From assembly GCA_018376135.1 (NCBI GenBank), contig JAHABX010000022.1:1-59065 (forward strand): 59,065 nucleotides of DNA, given 5' to 3'. The notes under the pieces are model-generated. The model did no database searches, was not told where the DNA came from, and was given only the letters and a program-made list of their open reading frames with translations. Below, piece by piece: positions 7,759 through 15,412 of this stretch; within the stretch, counting starts at the first letter, position 1, and every line of letters starts with the position of its first letter. The DNA comes from Clostridiales bacterium (GTDB taxonomy: Bacteria; Bacillota; Clostridia; Lachnospirales; Lachnospiraceae). A program made the translations under genes and the position numbers.

Positions 7759-9138
7759 ATGGCACAGTTATGGGGCGGACGTTTCACAAAGGAAACAGAC
7801 CAGTTGGTGTACCGTTTTAATGCATCGATCTCTTTTGACCGGAAATTTTACAGACAAGATATAGAGGGCAGCATGGCGCATGTGCGGATGCTGGCAAAGC
7901 AGAACATACTGACGGAAGAGGAGCGGGATCAGATCCTTGGCGGACTTCAGGGCATCCTTGCGGATGTGGAGTCGGGAACGCTTGAGATTACAGATAAGTA
8001 TGAGGATATTCACAGCTTTGTGGAGGCAAATCTGATCGACCGGATCGGGGATGCGGGGAAGAAGCTGCATACGGGAAGAAGCCGTAATGATCAGGTGGCG
8101 CTGGATATGCGTCTCTATACGAGAGATGAGGTGCGGCAGACGGATGAGCTTCTGGTGTCTCTTTTGAAAGTGCTGCTTCGGATCATGGAGGAGAATACAG
8201 AGACGATCATGCCGGGCTTTACCCATCTGCAGAAGGCGCAGCCGATTACGCTTGCTCATCATATGGGAGCATATTTTGAGATGTTCAGAAGGGACCGTTC
8301 CCGTCTGCATGATATATACGAACGGATGAATTACTGCCCGCTGGGTGCAGGGGCGCTTGCAGGTACGACTTATCCGCTGGACCGTACCTATACGGCAGAG
8401 CTGATGGGATTTTACGGACCTGCGCTCAACAGTATGGACGCGGTGTCAGACCGGGATTATCTGATCGAGTTCCTGTCGGCAATGTCAGTGATCATGATGC
8501 ATCTGAGCCGTTTCTGTGAGGAGATCATTATCTGGAACAGCAATGAATATCAGTTTGTGGAGATTGATGATGCGTACAGCACCGGCAGTTCCATTATGCC
8601 GCAGAAGAAGAATCCGGATATTGCGGAGCTGGTGCGCGGCAAGACCGGAAGGGTCTATGGGGCGCTTACTTCCCTTCTGACTACCATGAAGGGGATTCCT
8701 CTGGCATATAATAAAGATATGCAGGAGGACAAGGAGCTGGCTTTTGATGCCATGGATACAGTAAAGGGCTGCATAGCGCTGTTTACCGGAATGCTGGATA
8801 CCCTCGGTTTCCGGAAGGAGCGTATGAGCGACAGTGCGAGACACGGCTTTACCAATGCTACGGACGCGGCAGATTATCTGGTCAATCATGGAGTGCCGTT
8901 CAGAGATGCTCATGGAATCGTGGGACGTCTGGTGCTGTACGGCATTGAGCAGAACAAGGCGCTGGACGATCTGACTATGGAGGAATATCAGGCAATCAGT
9001 CCGGTATTTGAAGAGGATATTTACGAGGCGATTTCCATGGAGACCTGTGTCAATAAGCGCCTGACCATTGGCGCACCGGGAAAAGAGGCAATGGAAAAGG
9101 TGATCGGAGAATATAAGAAATATCTGGAAGAGGCATAA
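7759..9138 (+). CDS. argH: Argininosuccinate lyase
   Basis: Last enzyme of arginine synthesis, splitting argininosuccinate into arginine and fumarate. It has 459 residues, normal for the family, beginning MAQLWGGRFTKETDQLVYRF. The fumarase/aspartase superfamily signature GSSIMPQKKNPD lies near residue 280, and TGRSRNDQVALDMRLY and TPGFTHLQKAQP-like segments (here MPGFTHLQKAQPITLAHH) are present. The start at 7759 follows AGAAAGGAAG; the frame is open further upstream but without conserved sequence. No argG is adjacent in the window, so argH stands alone behind its own promoter. Confidence 0.97.
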   Translation: MAQLWGGRFTKETDQLVYRFNASISFDRKFYRQDIEGSMAHVRMLAKQNILTEEERDQILGGLQGILADVESGTLEITDKYEDIHSFVEANLIDRIGDAGKKLHTGRSRNDQVALDMRLYTRDEVRQTDELLVSLLKVLLRIMEENTETIMPGFTHLQKAQPITLAHHMGAYFEMFRRDRSRLHDIYERMNYCPLGAGALAGTTYPLDRTYTAELMGFYGPALNSMDAVSDRDYLIEFLSAMSVIMMHLSRFCEEIIIWNSNEYQFVEIDDAYSTGSSIMPQKKNPDIAELVRGKTGRVYGALTSLLTTMKGIPLAYNKDMQEDKELAFDAMDTVKGCIALFTGMLDTLGFRKERMSDSARHGFTNATDAADYLVNHGVPFRDAHGIVGRLVLYGIEQNKALDDLTMEEYQAISPVFEEDIYEAISMETCVNKRLTIGAPGKEAMEKVIGEYKKYLEEA

Positions 9139-9164
9139 CCTTATTAAAAAAATAAATTTTATGC

Positions 9165-9193
9165 TTGCATTTTTCGCATAAATCCTGTAATAT
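9165..9193 (+). promoter_or_regulatory. Possible promoter of asd
   Basis: TTGCAT (9165-9170), 17-bp spacer, TAATAT (9188-9193). The match to consensus is modest, but this is the best candidate in the 130-bp gap after argH, and no terminator separates the two genes. Confidence 0.4.
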
Positions 9194-9268
9194 TTCATGT
9201 AAAATACAAATGTGCGCCATATACGGACATCGGAAGCGGGGCACAAAGATAACAGAGGAGAATGAGAA

Positions 9269-10354
9269 ATGAGTGAAAAATTAAGAGTAGGTATTCTTGG
9301 CGGTACTGGTATGGTAGGTCAGAGATTTATCTCCCTTCTGGAGAATCATCCATGGTTTGAGGTTGTTACCATTGCGGCAAGTGCGCGTTCTGCAGGAAAG
9401 ACCTATGAGGAGGCAGTAGGCGGACGCTGGAAGATGGATACTCCCATGCCGGAGGCTGTGAAGAATATCATCGTCATGAATGTGAATGAGGTAGAGAAGG
9501 TTGCAGCCAGTGTGGATTTCGTATTCAGTGCAGTCGACATGTCCAAGGATGAGATCAAGGCAATCGAGGAAGCTTATGCAAAGACCGAGACTCCTGTCGT
9601 ATCCAATAACAGTGCACATCGCTGGACCCCGGACGTACCGATGGTAGTGCCGGAGATCAACCCGGAACACTTTGATGTGATTGAATTCCAGAAGAAGCGT
9701 CTTGGAACGACCAGAGGCTTCATTGCTGTAAAACCAAACTGCTCTATTCAGAGCTATGCTCCGGTTCTGACCGCATGGAAAGAGTTTGAGCCGTATGAGG
9801 TAGTAGCAACTACTTATCAGGCAATCTCCGGCGCCGGAAAGACTTTCAAAGACTGGCCGGAAATGGTTGAGAATATTATTCCGTATATTGGCGGAGAGGA
9901 AGAAAAGTCCGAGCAGGAGCCTCTGCGTATCTGGGGACATCTGGAGGACGGCGTGATCGTAAAGGCACAGGAGCCGAAGATTACCTGCCAGTGCATCCGT
10001 GTTCCGGTACTGAACGGACATACTGCAGCCGTATTTGTAAAGTTCCGTAAGAACCCGACAAAGGAGGAGCTGATCGACCGTCTGGTGAATTTCAAAGGCT
10101 TCCCGCAGGAGGCGGAGCTTCCCAGCGCACCGAAGCAGTTCATCCGTTACATGGAGGAGGATAACCGTCCGCAGGTACAGCTTGATGTGAACTATGAGAA
10201 TGGTATGGGCATCAGTGTAGGCCGTATCCGTGAGGACAGCATCTATGACTGGAAGTTTGTGGGACTTTCTCACAATACGGTCCGTGGTGCGGCAGGCGGT
10301 GCAGTGCTCTGTGCAGAGACTCTGAAAGCAAAAGGATATATTACAAAGAAATAA
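9269..10354 (+). CDS. asd: Aspartate-semialdehyde dehydrogenase
   Basis: NADPH-dependent reduction of aspartyl phosphate to aspartate semialdehyde, the branch point to lysine, threonine, methionine and diaminopimelate. It has 361 residues. The N-terminal nucleotide-binding LGGTGMVGQRF (residues 10-20) and the catalytic cysteine in KPNCSIQSYAP (about residue 156) are clear, with TYQAISGAGK and the conserved late LSHNTVRGAAGG. The CSIQ active-site context and length fit the archaeal/fungal-like branch of the family rather than the E. coli branch. The start follows AACAGAGGAGAATGAGAA. A GC-rich terminator follows the gene. Confidence 0.96.
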   Translation: MSEKLRVGILGGTGMVGQRFISLLENHPWFEVVTIAASARSAGKTYEEAVGGRWKMDTPMPEAVKNIIVMNVNEVEKVAASVDFVFSAVDMSKDEIKAIEEAYAKTETPVVSNNSAHRWTPDVPMVVPEINPEHFDVIEFQKKRLGTTRGFIAVKPNCSIQSYAPVLTAWKEFEPYEVVATTYQAISGAGKTFKDWPEMVENIIPYIGGEEEKSEQEPLRIWGHLEDGVIVKAQEPKITCQCIRVPVLNGHTAAVFVKFRKNPTKEELIDRLVNFKGFPQEAELPSAPKQFIRYMEEDNRPQVQLDVNYENGMGISVGRIREDSIYDWKFVGLSHNTVRGAAGGAVLCAETLKAKGYITKK

Positions 10355-10372
10355 ACCCATATACATGAACCC

Positions 10373-10425
10373 GAGGGCGCCGCTCAGTCATCTGATTTTA
10401 TGATTGAGCGGCGCTCTTTGCTTTG
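10373..10425 (+). terminator. Terminator of asd
   Basis: A long GC-rich hairpin pairs GGCGCCGCTCA-GTCAT with ATGA-TTGAGCGGCGCTC around a short loop and is followed by TTTGCTTTG. Confidence 0.85.
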
Positions 10426-10513
10426 TCCGGCAGAATCCGTCCGGATCTGTGCTTGCTTTCATATATATGGCTCTGAGGAGTTTGGTTCAGAAGAGAACTT
10501 TTGGATTTGGTAC

Positions 10514-10542
10514 TTGACATCTGTCCGCAAATACGTTAGGAT
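10514..10542 (+). promoter_or_regulatory. Promoter of recA
   Basis: TTGACA (10514-10519), 17-bp spacer, TAGGAT (10537-10542). The SOS box begins 14 bp downstream of the -10 box, covering the expected transcription start region. Confidence 0.8.
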
Positions 10543-10555
10543 AAGAACAGGAAAT

Positions 10556-10569
10556 CGAACAAAAGTTCG
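10556..10569. promoter_or_regulatory. LexA (SOS) box of recA
   Basis: CGAAC-AAAA-GTTCG is a perfect match to the Gram-positive LexA site CGAAC-N4-GTTCG. It lies between the -10 box and the recA start, so LexA bound here would block transcription until DNA damage. Confidence 0.92.
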
Positions 10570-10605
10570 TATTGTGAAATTCTATGAGAATAAAGGAGAA
10601 GCTCT

Positions 10606-11664
10606 ATGGGTAAGGAAGATAAATTAAAAGCATTGGATGCGGCACTCAGTCAGATCGAGAGGCAGTATGGGAAGGGTTCCGTGATGAAGCTTGGAGATAC
10701 CTCTAACCGGATGCAGGTGGAGACTGTGCCGACCGGTTCTTTGAGTCTGGATATCGCTCTTGGTGCAGGCGGGGTGCCGAAGGGAAGAGTGGTAGAGATC
10801 TACGGACCGGAATCCAGCGGTAAGACCACGGTTGCATTACATATGGTGGCAGAGGTACAAAAGAGAGGCGGTATCGCCGGATTTATAGATGCGGAGCATG
10901 CGCTGGATCCGGTATATGCGAAGAATATCGGGGTAGATATCGACAATCTCTATATTTCCCAGCCGGATAATGGTGAGCAGGCGTTGGAGATCACCGAGAC
11001 GATGGTACGTTCCGGTGCGGTGGATATCGTGATCGTGGACTCTGTAGCGGCGCTTGTCCCGAAGGCGGAGATCGACGGAGATATGGGAGATTCTCATGTG
11101 GGTCTGCAGGCGAGACTGATGTCCCAGGCGCTCAGGAAGCTGACTGCGGTTATCAGTAAGACCAACTGTGTGGTTATTTTCATCAATCAGCTCCGTGAGA
11201 AGGTTGGCGTTATGTTCGGCAGTCCGGAGACCACCACCGGCGGACGGGCTCTGAAGTTTTATTCTTCTGTCCGCCTGGATGTGCGCCGAATCGAAGCGCT
11301 GAAGCAGGGCGGTGAGATCATTGGTAACCGTACCCGTGTGAAGGTAGTGAAGAATAAGATTGCGCCTCCTTTCAAGGAAGCAGAGTTTGATATCATGTTT
11401 GGTCAGGGTATCTCCACAGAAGGAGACATTCTTGACCTGGCGGCAACCAGCGGTGTAGTGGTGAAGAGCGGGGCATGGTATGCTTATAATGATGCGAAGA
11501 TCGGTCAGGGACGTGAGAATGCAAAGCAGTATCTGCGGGATAATCAGGCAGTTTGTGATGAGATTGAGATGAAGGTCAGAGAGTTCTATGGATTACCAGT
11601 ATCAGCCGGAGCGGGAGCCGCAGAAGGAAAACAGGGAGCAGGCGCTGAGGAAGGCAAAGCTTAA
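10606..11664 (+). CDS. recA: RecA recombinase
   Basis: ATP-dependent strand-exchange protein for homologous recombination and co-protease for LexA in the SOS response. It has 352 residues. Walker A GPESSGKTT is at 67-75, Walker B IVIVDSVAALVP near 140, and the L1/L2 region includes NQLREKVGVMFGSPETTTGGRALKFY. The C-terminal tail is Ala/Gly-rich with some acidic residues. The start follows AAAGGAGAAGCTCT. Regulation by LexA is visible directly (SOS box at 10556-10569). The 3' end overlaps the start of recX by 77 bases, indicating one transcript and possible translational coupling. Confidence 0.98.
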   Translation: MGKEDKLKALDAALSQIERQYGKGSVMKLGDTSNRMQVETVPTGSLSLDIALGAGGVPKGRVVEIYGPESSGKTTVALHMVAEVQKRGGIAGFIDAEHALDPVYAKNIGVDIDNLYISQPDNGEQALEITETMVRSGAVDIVIVDSVAALVPKAEIDGDMGDSHVGLQARLMSQALRKLTAVISKTNCVVIFINQLREKVGVMFGSPETTTGGRALKFYSSVRLDVRRIEALKQGGEIIGNRTRVKVVKNKIAPPFKEAEFDIMFGQGISTEGDILDLAATSGVVVKSGAWYAYNDAKIGQGRENAKQYLRDNQAVCDEIEMKVREFYGLPVSAGAGAAEGKQGAGAEEGKA

Positions 11665-12097
11665 AGCCTTAAAGCTCCTGGAGTGTATGGACCGTACCGA
11701 AAGTCAGCTCCGGGAGAAGCTTTTGAATGCGGAATTTGATCCCGGAATCGTGGAACAGGCAATTGCTTATGTGAAGAGCTTTGGATATATCGATGATGAA
11801 CGGTATGTGCGGAATTATATTGAGAGCCGGTGCAGGCAGAAAAGCCGCAGGCAGATCATGCAGGAGCTCCAGTTCCGGAAGGGAGTCTCTGCAGAGCTGA
11901 TCCAACAGGTCTATGAGGAACTGGAACCGTCAGATGAAAAGGAACTGATCCGCAGTCAGCTCAGAAAGAAGCACTACAGTCCCGACACGTGTGATGAGAA
12001 GCAGCGTCAGAAGCTGATTGCCGCACTGCTCAGGAAGGGCTTTCATATGGGAGATATTCTTGCTGTGCTTCGGGAGGCACCGGAGGAATGGCAGTAA
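11588..12097 (+). CDS. recX: RecX regulatory protein
   Basis: Small modulator that binds RecA filaments and limits their activity. It has 169 residues built of repeated three-helix units, seen in LKLLECMDRTESQLREKL, AIAYVKSFGYIDDERYVRNYI and RRQIMQELQFRKGVS. It overlaps recA by 77 bases in another frame. If translation begins at 11588 the first 33 residues are Gln/Glu/Arg-rich and not conserved; a later start at the ATG near 11687 would remove the overlap but has no better ribosome site. Coexpression with recA means it too is SOS-induced. Confidence 0.88.
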   Translation: MDYQYQPEREPQKENREQALRKAKLKALKLLECMDRTESQLREKLLNAEFDPGIVEQAIAYVKSFGYIDDERYVRNYIESRCRQKSRRQIMQELQFRKGVSAELIQQVYEELEPSDEKELIRSQLRKKHYSPDTCDEKQRQKLIAALLRKGFHMGDILAVLREAPEEWQ

Positions 12098-12135
12098 CTT
12101 TTTTGTCCGAATGCACAAAAGAAGATATGCAACAC

Positions 12136-12164
12136 TTGACATAATTGTAAAAACAGTTTAAAAT
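12136..12164 (+). promoter_or_regulatory. Promoter of rny
   Basis: TTGACA (12136-12141), 17-bp spacer, TAAAAT (12159-12164), 49 bp before the start codon. This is a near-consensus vegetative promoter. Confidence 0.8.
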
Positions 12165-12213
12165 TTATTTGTTGTGTTCGTACAATGAAAACTAAATAAG
12201 GAGGTGCTCCTGT

Positions 12214-13761
12214 ATGGTTACGACTATTATTACAGTTCTGGTCACGATCGTTCTGACGGCAGCAATTGTATGGCCTGTAGCAGTGAACTATCAGAAAAAG
12301 ATAGCGGAAGCGAAGGTTGGCAATGCAGAAGACAGAGCGAGAGAAATCATAGATGAAGCTTTGAAGACGGCAGAGACAAAGAAGCGTGAAGCGATGCTGG
12401 AAGCAAAAGAAGAGTCCATGAAGACCCGGAATGAACTGGAGAAGGAAACCAAAGAGCGCAGAGCGGAGATTCAGCGTTATGAACGCCGTGTCCTGTCTAA
12501 AGAAGAAGCATTGGATAAGAAGACAGAGGCGATTGAGCGTCGTGAGGCAGGATTTGCAGCCCGTGAAGATCAGCTTGCAAAGAAGCGTGCTGAAGTAGAA
12601 GAGCTGTCCGCAAAACGGTTACAGGAATTGGAGAGAATCTCAGGCCTTACCTCCGAACAAGCAAAAGAATATCTTTTAAAGACAGTTGAAGATGATGTGA
12701 AGCATGAAACTGCCAAGCTGGTAAAAGAGCTTGAAAGCAGGGCAAAGGAAGAAGCAAACAAAAAGGCGAAGGACTATATTGTCACCGCTATCCAGAAATG
12801 TGCAGCTGACCATGTGGCTGAGACGACCATTTCTGTTGTGCAGCTTCCGAATGATGAGATGAAAGGACGCATTATTGGTCGTGAAGGACGGAACATCAGA
12901 ACCCTTGAGACCATGACCGGTGTAGATCTGATTATAGATGATACTCCGGAAGCCGTTATTTTATCCGGATTTGATCCGATACGGAGAGAAGTTGCCCGTA
13001 TCGCACTGGAAAAACTGATTGTTGATGGTCGAATCCATCCGGCAAGAATCGAAGAGATGGTGGAGAAAGCCCAGAAGGAAGTTGATACGATGATCCGCGA
13101 GGAAGGTGAAGCGGCAACTCTGGAGGTTGGCGTTCACGGAATCCATCCGGAACTGGTACGTCTTCTTGGACGTATGAAATTCCGCAGCAGCTACGGGCAG
13201 AATGCACTGCGGCACTCGATTGAGGTCGCACATCTGGCAGGACTTCTGGCAGGAGAAATCGGCGTTGATGTCCGCATGGCTAAGAGAGCCGGAATTTTAC
13301 ATGACATTGGTAAATCCATAGACCACGAGATGGAAGGATCCCATATTCAGATTGGCGTGGATTTATGCAAGAAGTATAAGGAGTCAGCTACAGTGATCAA
13401 CGCAGTTGAATCACATCATGGTGATGTAGAGCCTACTTCTTTGATCGCCTGCATTGTACAGGCTGCGGATACCATATCTGCGGCAAGACCGGGCGCGAGA
13501 AGAGAGACACTGGAGACTTATACAAACAGATTAAAACAACTGGAAGATATTACAAACTCCTTTAAGGGAGTAGAAAAATCTTTTGCTATTCAGGCAGGCA
13601 GAGAGGTTCGGGTTATGGTAGTTCCTGATCAGGTTGACGATGCGGCAATGGTATTGCTGGCACGTGACATTTCCAAGCAGATTGAAGCTGAACTGGAATA
13701 TCCTGGTCAGATTAAAGTAAATGTTATCCGCGAGAGCAGAGTAACAGATTATGCCAAATAA
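12214..13761 (+). CDS. rny: Ribonuclease Y
   Basis: Membrane-anchored endoribonuclease that starts bulk mRNA decay in Firmicutes. It has 515 residues in the canonical order: one N-terminal membrane helix (VTTIITVLVTIVLTAAIVWPV), a long charged coiled coil (about 25-200), a KH domain with GRIIGREGRNIRTLE (about 215-230), and an HD domain with LRHSIEVAHLAG and AGILHDIGKSIDHE (about 330-375). The start follows TAAGGAGGTGCTCCTGT. It has its own strong promoter and terminator, so it is monocistronic, next to the recA-recX unit and before the HipBA-like insertion. Confidence 0.97.
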   Translation: MVTTIITVLVTIVLTAAIVWPVAVNYQKKIAEAKVGNAEDRAREIIDEALKTAETKKREAMLEAKEESMKTRNELEKETKERRAEIQRYERRVLSKEEALDKKTEAIERREAGFAAREDQLAKKRAEVEELSAKRLQELERISGLTSEQAKEYLLKTVEDDVKHETAKLVKELESRAKEEANKKAKDYIVTAIQKCAADHVAETTISVVQLPNDEMKGRIIGREGRNIRTLETMTGVDLIIDDTPEAVILSGFDPIRREVARIALEKLIVDGRIHPARIEEMVEKAQKEVDTMIREEGEAATLEVGVHGIHPELVRLLGRMKFRSSYGQNALRHSIEVAHLAGLLAGEIGVDVRMAKRAGILHDIGKSIDHEMEGSHIQIGVDLCKKYKESATVINAVESHHGDVEPTSLIACIVQAADTISAARPGARRETLETYTNRLKQLEDITNSFKGVEKSFAIQAGREVRVMVVPDQVDDAAMVLLARDISKQIEAELEYPGQIKVNVIRESRVTDYAK

Positions 13762-13778
13762 GGAATAGTAATAAAATG

Positions 13779-13831
13779 AAGCTTGAAAATTCAACATTTT
13801 CTATTGAAGTGTTGATTTTCAAGCTTTTTTT
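13779..13831 (+). terminator. Terminator of rny
   Basis: AAGCTTGAAAAT-T-CAAC (13779-13795) pairs with GTTGATTTTCAAGCTT (13811-13826), one bulged base, followed by seven T. Confidence 0.92.
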
Positions 13832-13862
13832 CGATATTTCGAAATTATTATTGAATGGGATG

Positions 13863-13897
13863 GTTACTGAGAATGACCATAGGGAGTGAACAGTAAC
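13863..13897. repeat. 35-bp palindromic repeat, copy B
   Basis: GTTACTG and CAGTAAC pair perfectly at the two ends of a 35-bp element, which matches the copy at 6700-6734 at 27 of 35 positions. It is bordered by a 7-bp direct repeat TGGGATG (13856-13862 and 13899-13905), which could be a target duplication. It lies in the 280-bp gap between rny and the HipB-like gene. Confidence 0.65.
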
Positions 13898-13935
13898 ATG
13901 GGATGTTAGACAGTTGAAGGAAAATATATAAATTC

Positions 13936-13964
13936 TTGCAAATATTTCGGTAAACCGATATAAT
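13936..13964 (+). promoter_or_regulatory. Promoter and operator of the HipB/HipA-like module
   Basis: TTGCAA (13936-13941), 17-bp spacer, TATAAT (13959-13964). The spacer contains a perfect inverted repeat TCGGT-AA-ACCGA (13947-13958), well placed for repression by the HTH protein encoded first in the module. Confidence 0.75.
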
Positions 13965-13998
13965 GAAAACATAAGTATAAATTTAGATTGTGTGGAAG

Positions 13999-14018
13999 GT
14001 TCCCTTGTACACTGAGGG
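13999..14018 (+). repeat. 20-bp direct repeat, left copy, flanking HipBA-like module
   Basis: GTTCCCTTGTACACTGAGGG occurs here and, identically, at 15346-15365; after one mismatch the next three bases AGT also agree. The repeat has internal symmetry (CCCT-N9-AGGG). This copy lies in the leader of the HTH gene, just after the predicted promoter. Confidence 0.9.
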
Positions 14019-14041
14019 TAGTGAATAAGCAGGCGACTATA

Positions 14042-14473
14042 ATGATGATAGAAGAATTATTGATGAAAAAAAACATGACAAAATATAGGTTAGCCAAAGA
14101 AGCCGGAATTCCCCATGCTACACTGAATGATATTTGTAAAGGGAAAACCAAATTGGAGAAATGCAGTGCCGAAACTGTATATAAGTTGGCTAAAGCATTG
14201 GCTGTTCCAATGGAATGGTTAACCTTAGCCGGAATTCGGCAGACAGACCGGGAACATGCTTATGAATACGGATTACCAGAATATCTTCAGAATGATCTGG
14301 ATGCATATAAGAGAGGATTGAAAGAACATTCCGTATTGCTTGATTGCTTATGGGGTGAGCTGTATGGGAGTATTAATGCAGCTGAAATAGATGATGGAGC
14401 CATTACAAAGGAGCATGCTGATTTTTTGCGAAAAAAATATCTTTTTGGAGGAAATTGTGATAGAGAAGATTGA
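14042..14473 (+). CDS. HipB-like/Xre-family HTH regulator (antitoxin candidate)
   Basis: Small DNA-binding protein of about 143 residues. The N-terminal half is a clear Xre/Cro HTH (IEELLMKKNMTKYRLAKEAG, then HATLNDICKGKTKLEKCSAETVYKLAKAL). The C-terminal half (about 75-143) is a helical, charged extension without a recognised fold. The start is uncertain: no good ribosome site is seen, and 14042, 14045 and non-ATG codons further up are possible; 14042 was chosen because conserved sequence begins there. It overlaps the HipA-like gene by 17 bases. By analogy with hipBA it probably represses its own promoter and restrains the kinase. The base composition is visibly AT-richer than the flanking rny and proC. 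Confidence 0.82.
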   Translation: MMIEELLMKKNMTKYRLAKEAGIPHATLNDICKGKTKLEKCSAETVYKLAKALAVPMEWLTLAGIRQTDREHAYEYGLPEYLQNDLDAYKRGLKEHSVLLDCLWGELYGSINAAEIDDGAITKEHADFLRKKYLFGGNCDRED

Positions 14474-15362
14474 TTTTACTGACTGCAGGAGGATTCCTGG
14501 AAGAGCCTATAATGGTGCCAATGGAAAAAAGATTGCAGTGGAATACCAGGGAAAGCAGTATATGCTAAAATTTCCTCCTTCTGGGGCGGCAAAACCAACA
14601 GAGTTGTCTTATACAAATAGCTGTATCAGCGAGCACATTGCGAGCAGTATCTTCAATATGATCGGTATTCAGGCTCAGGAGACTATGCTTGGCACTTTTA
14701 TAGTGGGAGGAAAAACAAAGATTGTATGTGCGTGCAAAGATTTTACTGTAGGTGGTTGGCGATTGTTTGATTTTTGTTCCATTAAAAATACAGTTCTGGA
14801 ATCGGAATCGGGTGGAAGCGGAACGGAGCTTTCTGATATTATTGATACGATAGAAAAGCAACAGTATGTGTGTCCGGAAGCACTGCTTCGACATTTTTGG
14901 GATATATTTGTGATAGATGCTTTGCTTGGAAATTTCGACCGTCATAATGGAAACTGGGGATTCCTTTTTGACGATGCGACAGGGAAAACGGAATTTGCAC
15001 CTGTTTATGACTGTGGGAGCTGTCTTTTGCCACAAGCAGATGAAAATATTATGAAACAGGTGCTTACACAGAAAGATGCTCTGAATGCAAGAGTATTTCA
15101 ATTTCCGACTTCTGCTGTAAAGAAGAATGGAAGAAAGCTCAATTATTACGATTTTTTGATGTCAGTGGAGGATTCGAATTGTAATGAGGCATTACAGAGG
15201 ATTGTTCCCAGAATAAATATAGAGCGAATTAAAGATTTTATCGAGGAGGTTCCCTATATTTCAGATTTGCAAAAACAGTTTTATACAAGATATATTGCTG
15301 CAAGGTTTGAACAGATTCTGAAACCGGCATTGGACATGACCGTATGTTCCCTTGTACACTGA
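14457..15362 (+). CDS. HipA/CtkA-like serine/threonine kinase (toxin candidate)
   Basis: HipA-family protein kinase of 301 residues. It is shorter than E. coli HipA (about 440) and lacks the usual N-terminal HipA subdomain, resembling the compact CtkA type. N-terminal RIPGRAYNGANGKKIAVEY with YMLKFPPSG gives the nucleotide lobe with Lys. The catalytic loop is GNFDRHNGNWGF (Asp about 161, Asn about 166) and the metal-binding Asp is in PVYDCGS (about 185). The start is the GTG at 14457, preceded by TTGGAGGAAATT, inside the end of the HTH gene. The last codons lie in the right copy of the 20-bp repeat. Function as a growth-arresting kinase toxin is inferred from family and pairing. All key residues are present, so it looks active. 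Confidence 0.85.
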   Translation: MIEKIDFTDCRRIPGRAYNGANGKKIAVEYQGKQYMLKFPPSGAAKPTELSYTNSCISEHIASSIFNMIGIQAQETMLGTFIVGGKTKIVCACKDFTVGGWRLFDFCSIKNTVLESESGGSGTELSDIIDTIEKQQYVCPEALLRHFWDIFVIDALLGNFDRHNGNWGFLFDDATGKTEFAPVYDCGSCLLPQADENIMKQVLTQKDALNARVFQFPTSAVKKNGRKLNYYDFLMSVEDSNCNEALQRIVPRINIERIKDFIEEVPYISDLQKQFYTRYIAARFEQILKPALDMTVCSLVH

Positions 15363-15365
15363 GGG
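15346..15365 (+). repeat. 20-bp direct repeat, right copy, flanking HipBA-like module
   Basis: Identical to 13999-14018. It covers the last five codons and the stop codon of the kinase gene, 47 bp before proC. Two identical copies exactly bracketing two AT-richer genes look like recombination or insertion ends, or like paired operator sites. Confidence 0.9.
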
Positions 15366-15412
15366 GAGTATTATTATTGTGAAAGCAGAGAAAATAAGCG
15401 GAGGTACGATAG

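Noticed and set aside
9281..10366. Long open frame of 361 codons antisense to asd
   Set aside because: It mirrors asd almost exactly, has no ribosome site, and its Cys/His/Leu-rich translation is typical of the reverse of a biased gene.
13999..15365. 20-bp repeats as a simple target-site duplication of a transposon
   Set aside because: Twenty bases is longer than usual duplications and the right copy includes kinase codons. Site-specific recombination or regulatory duplication fits better, so no transposon is called.
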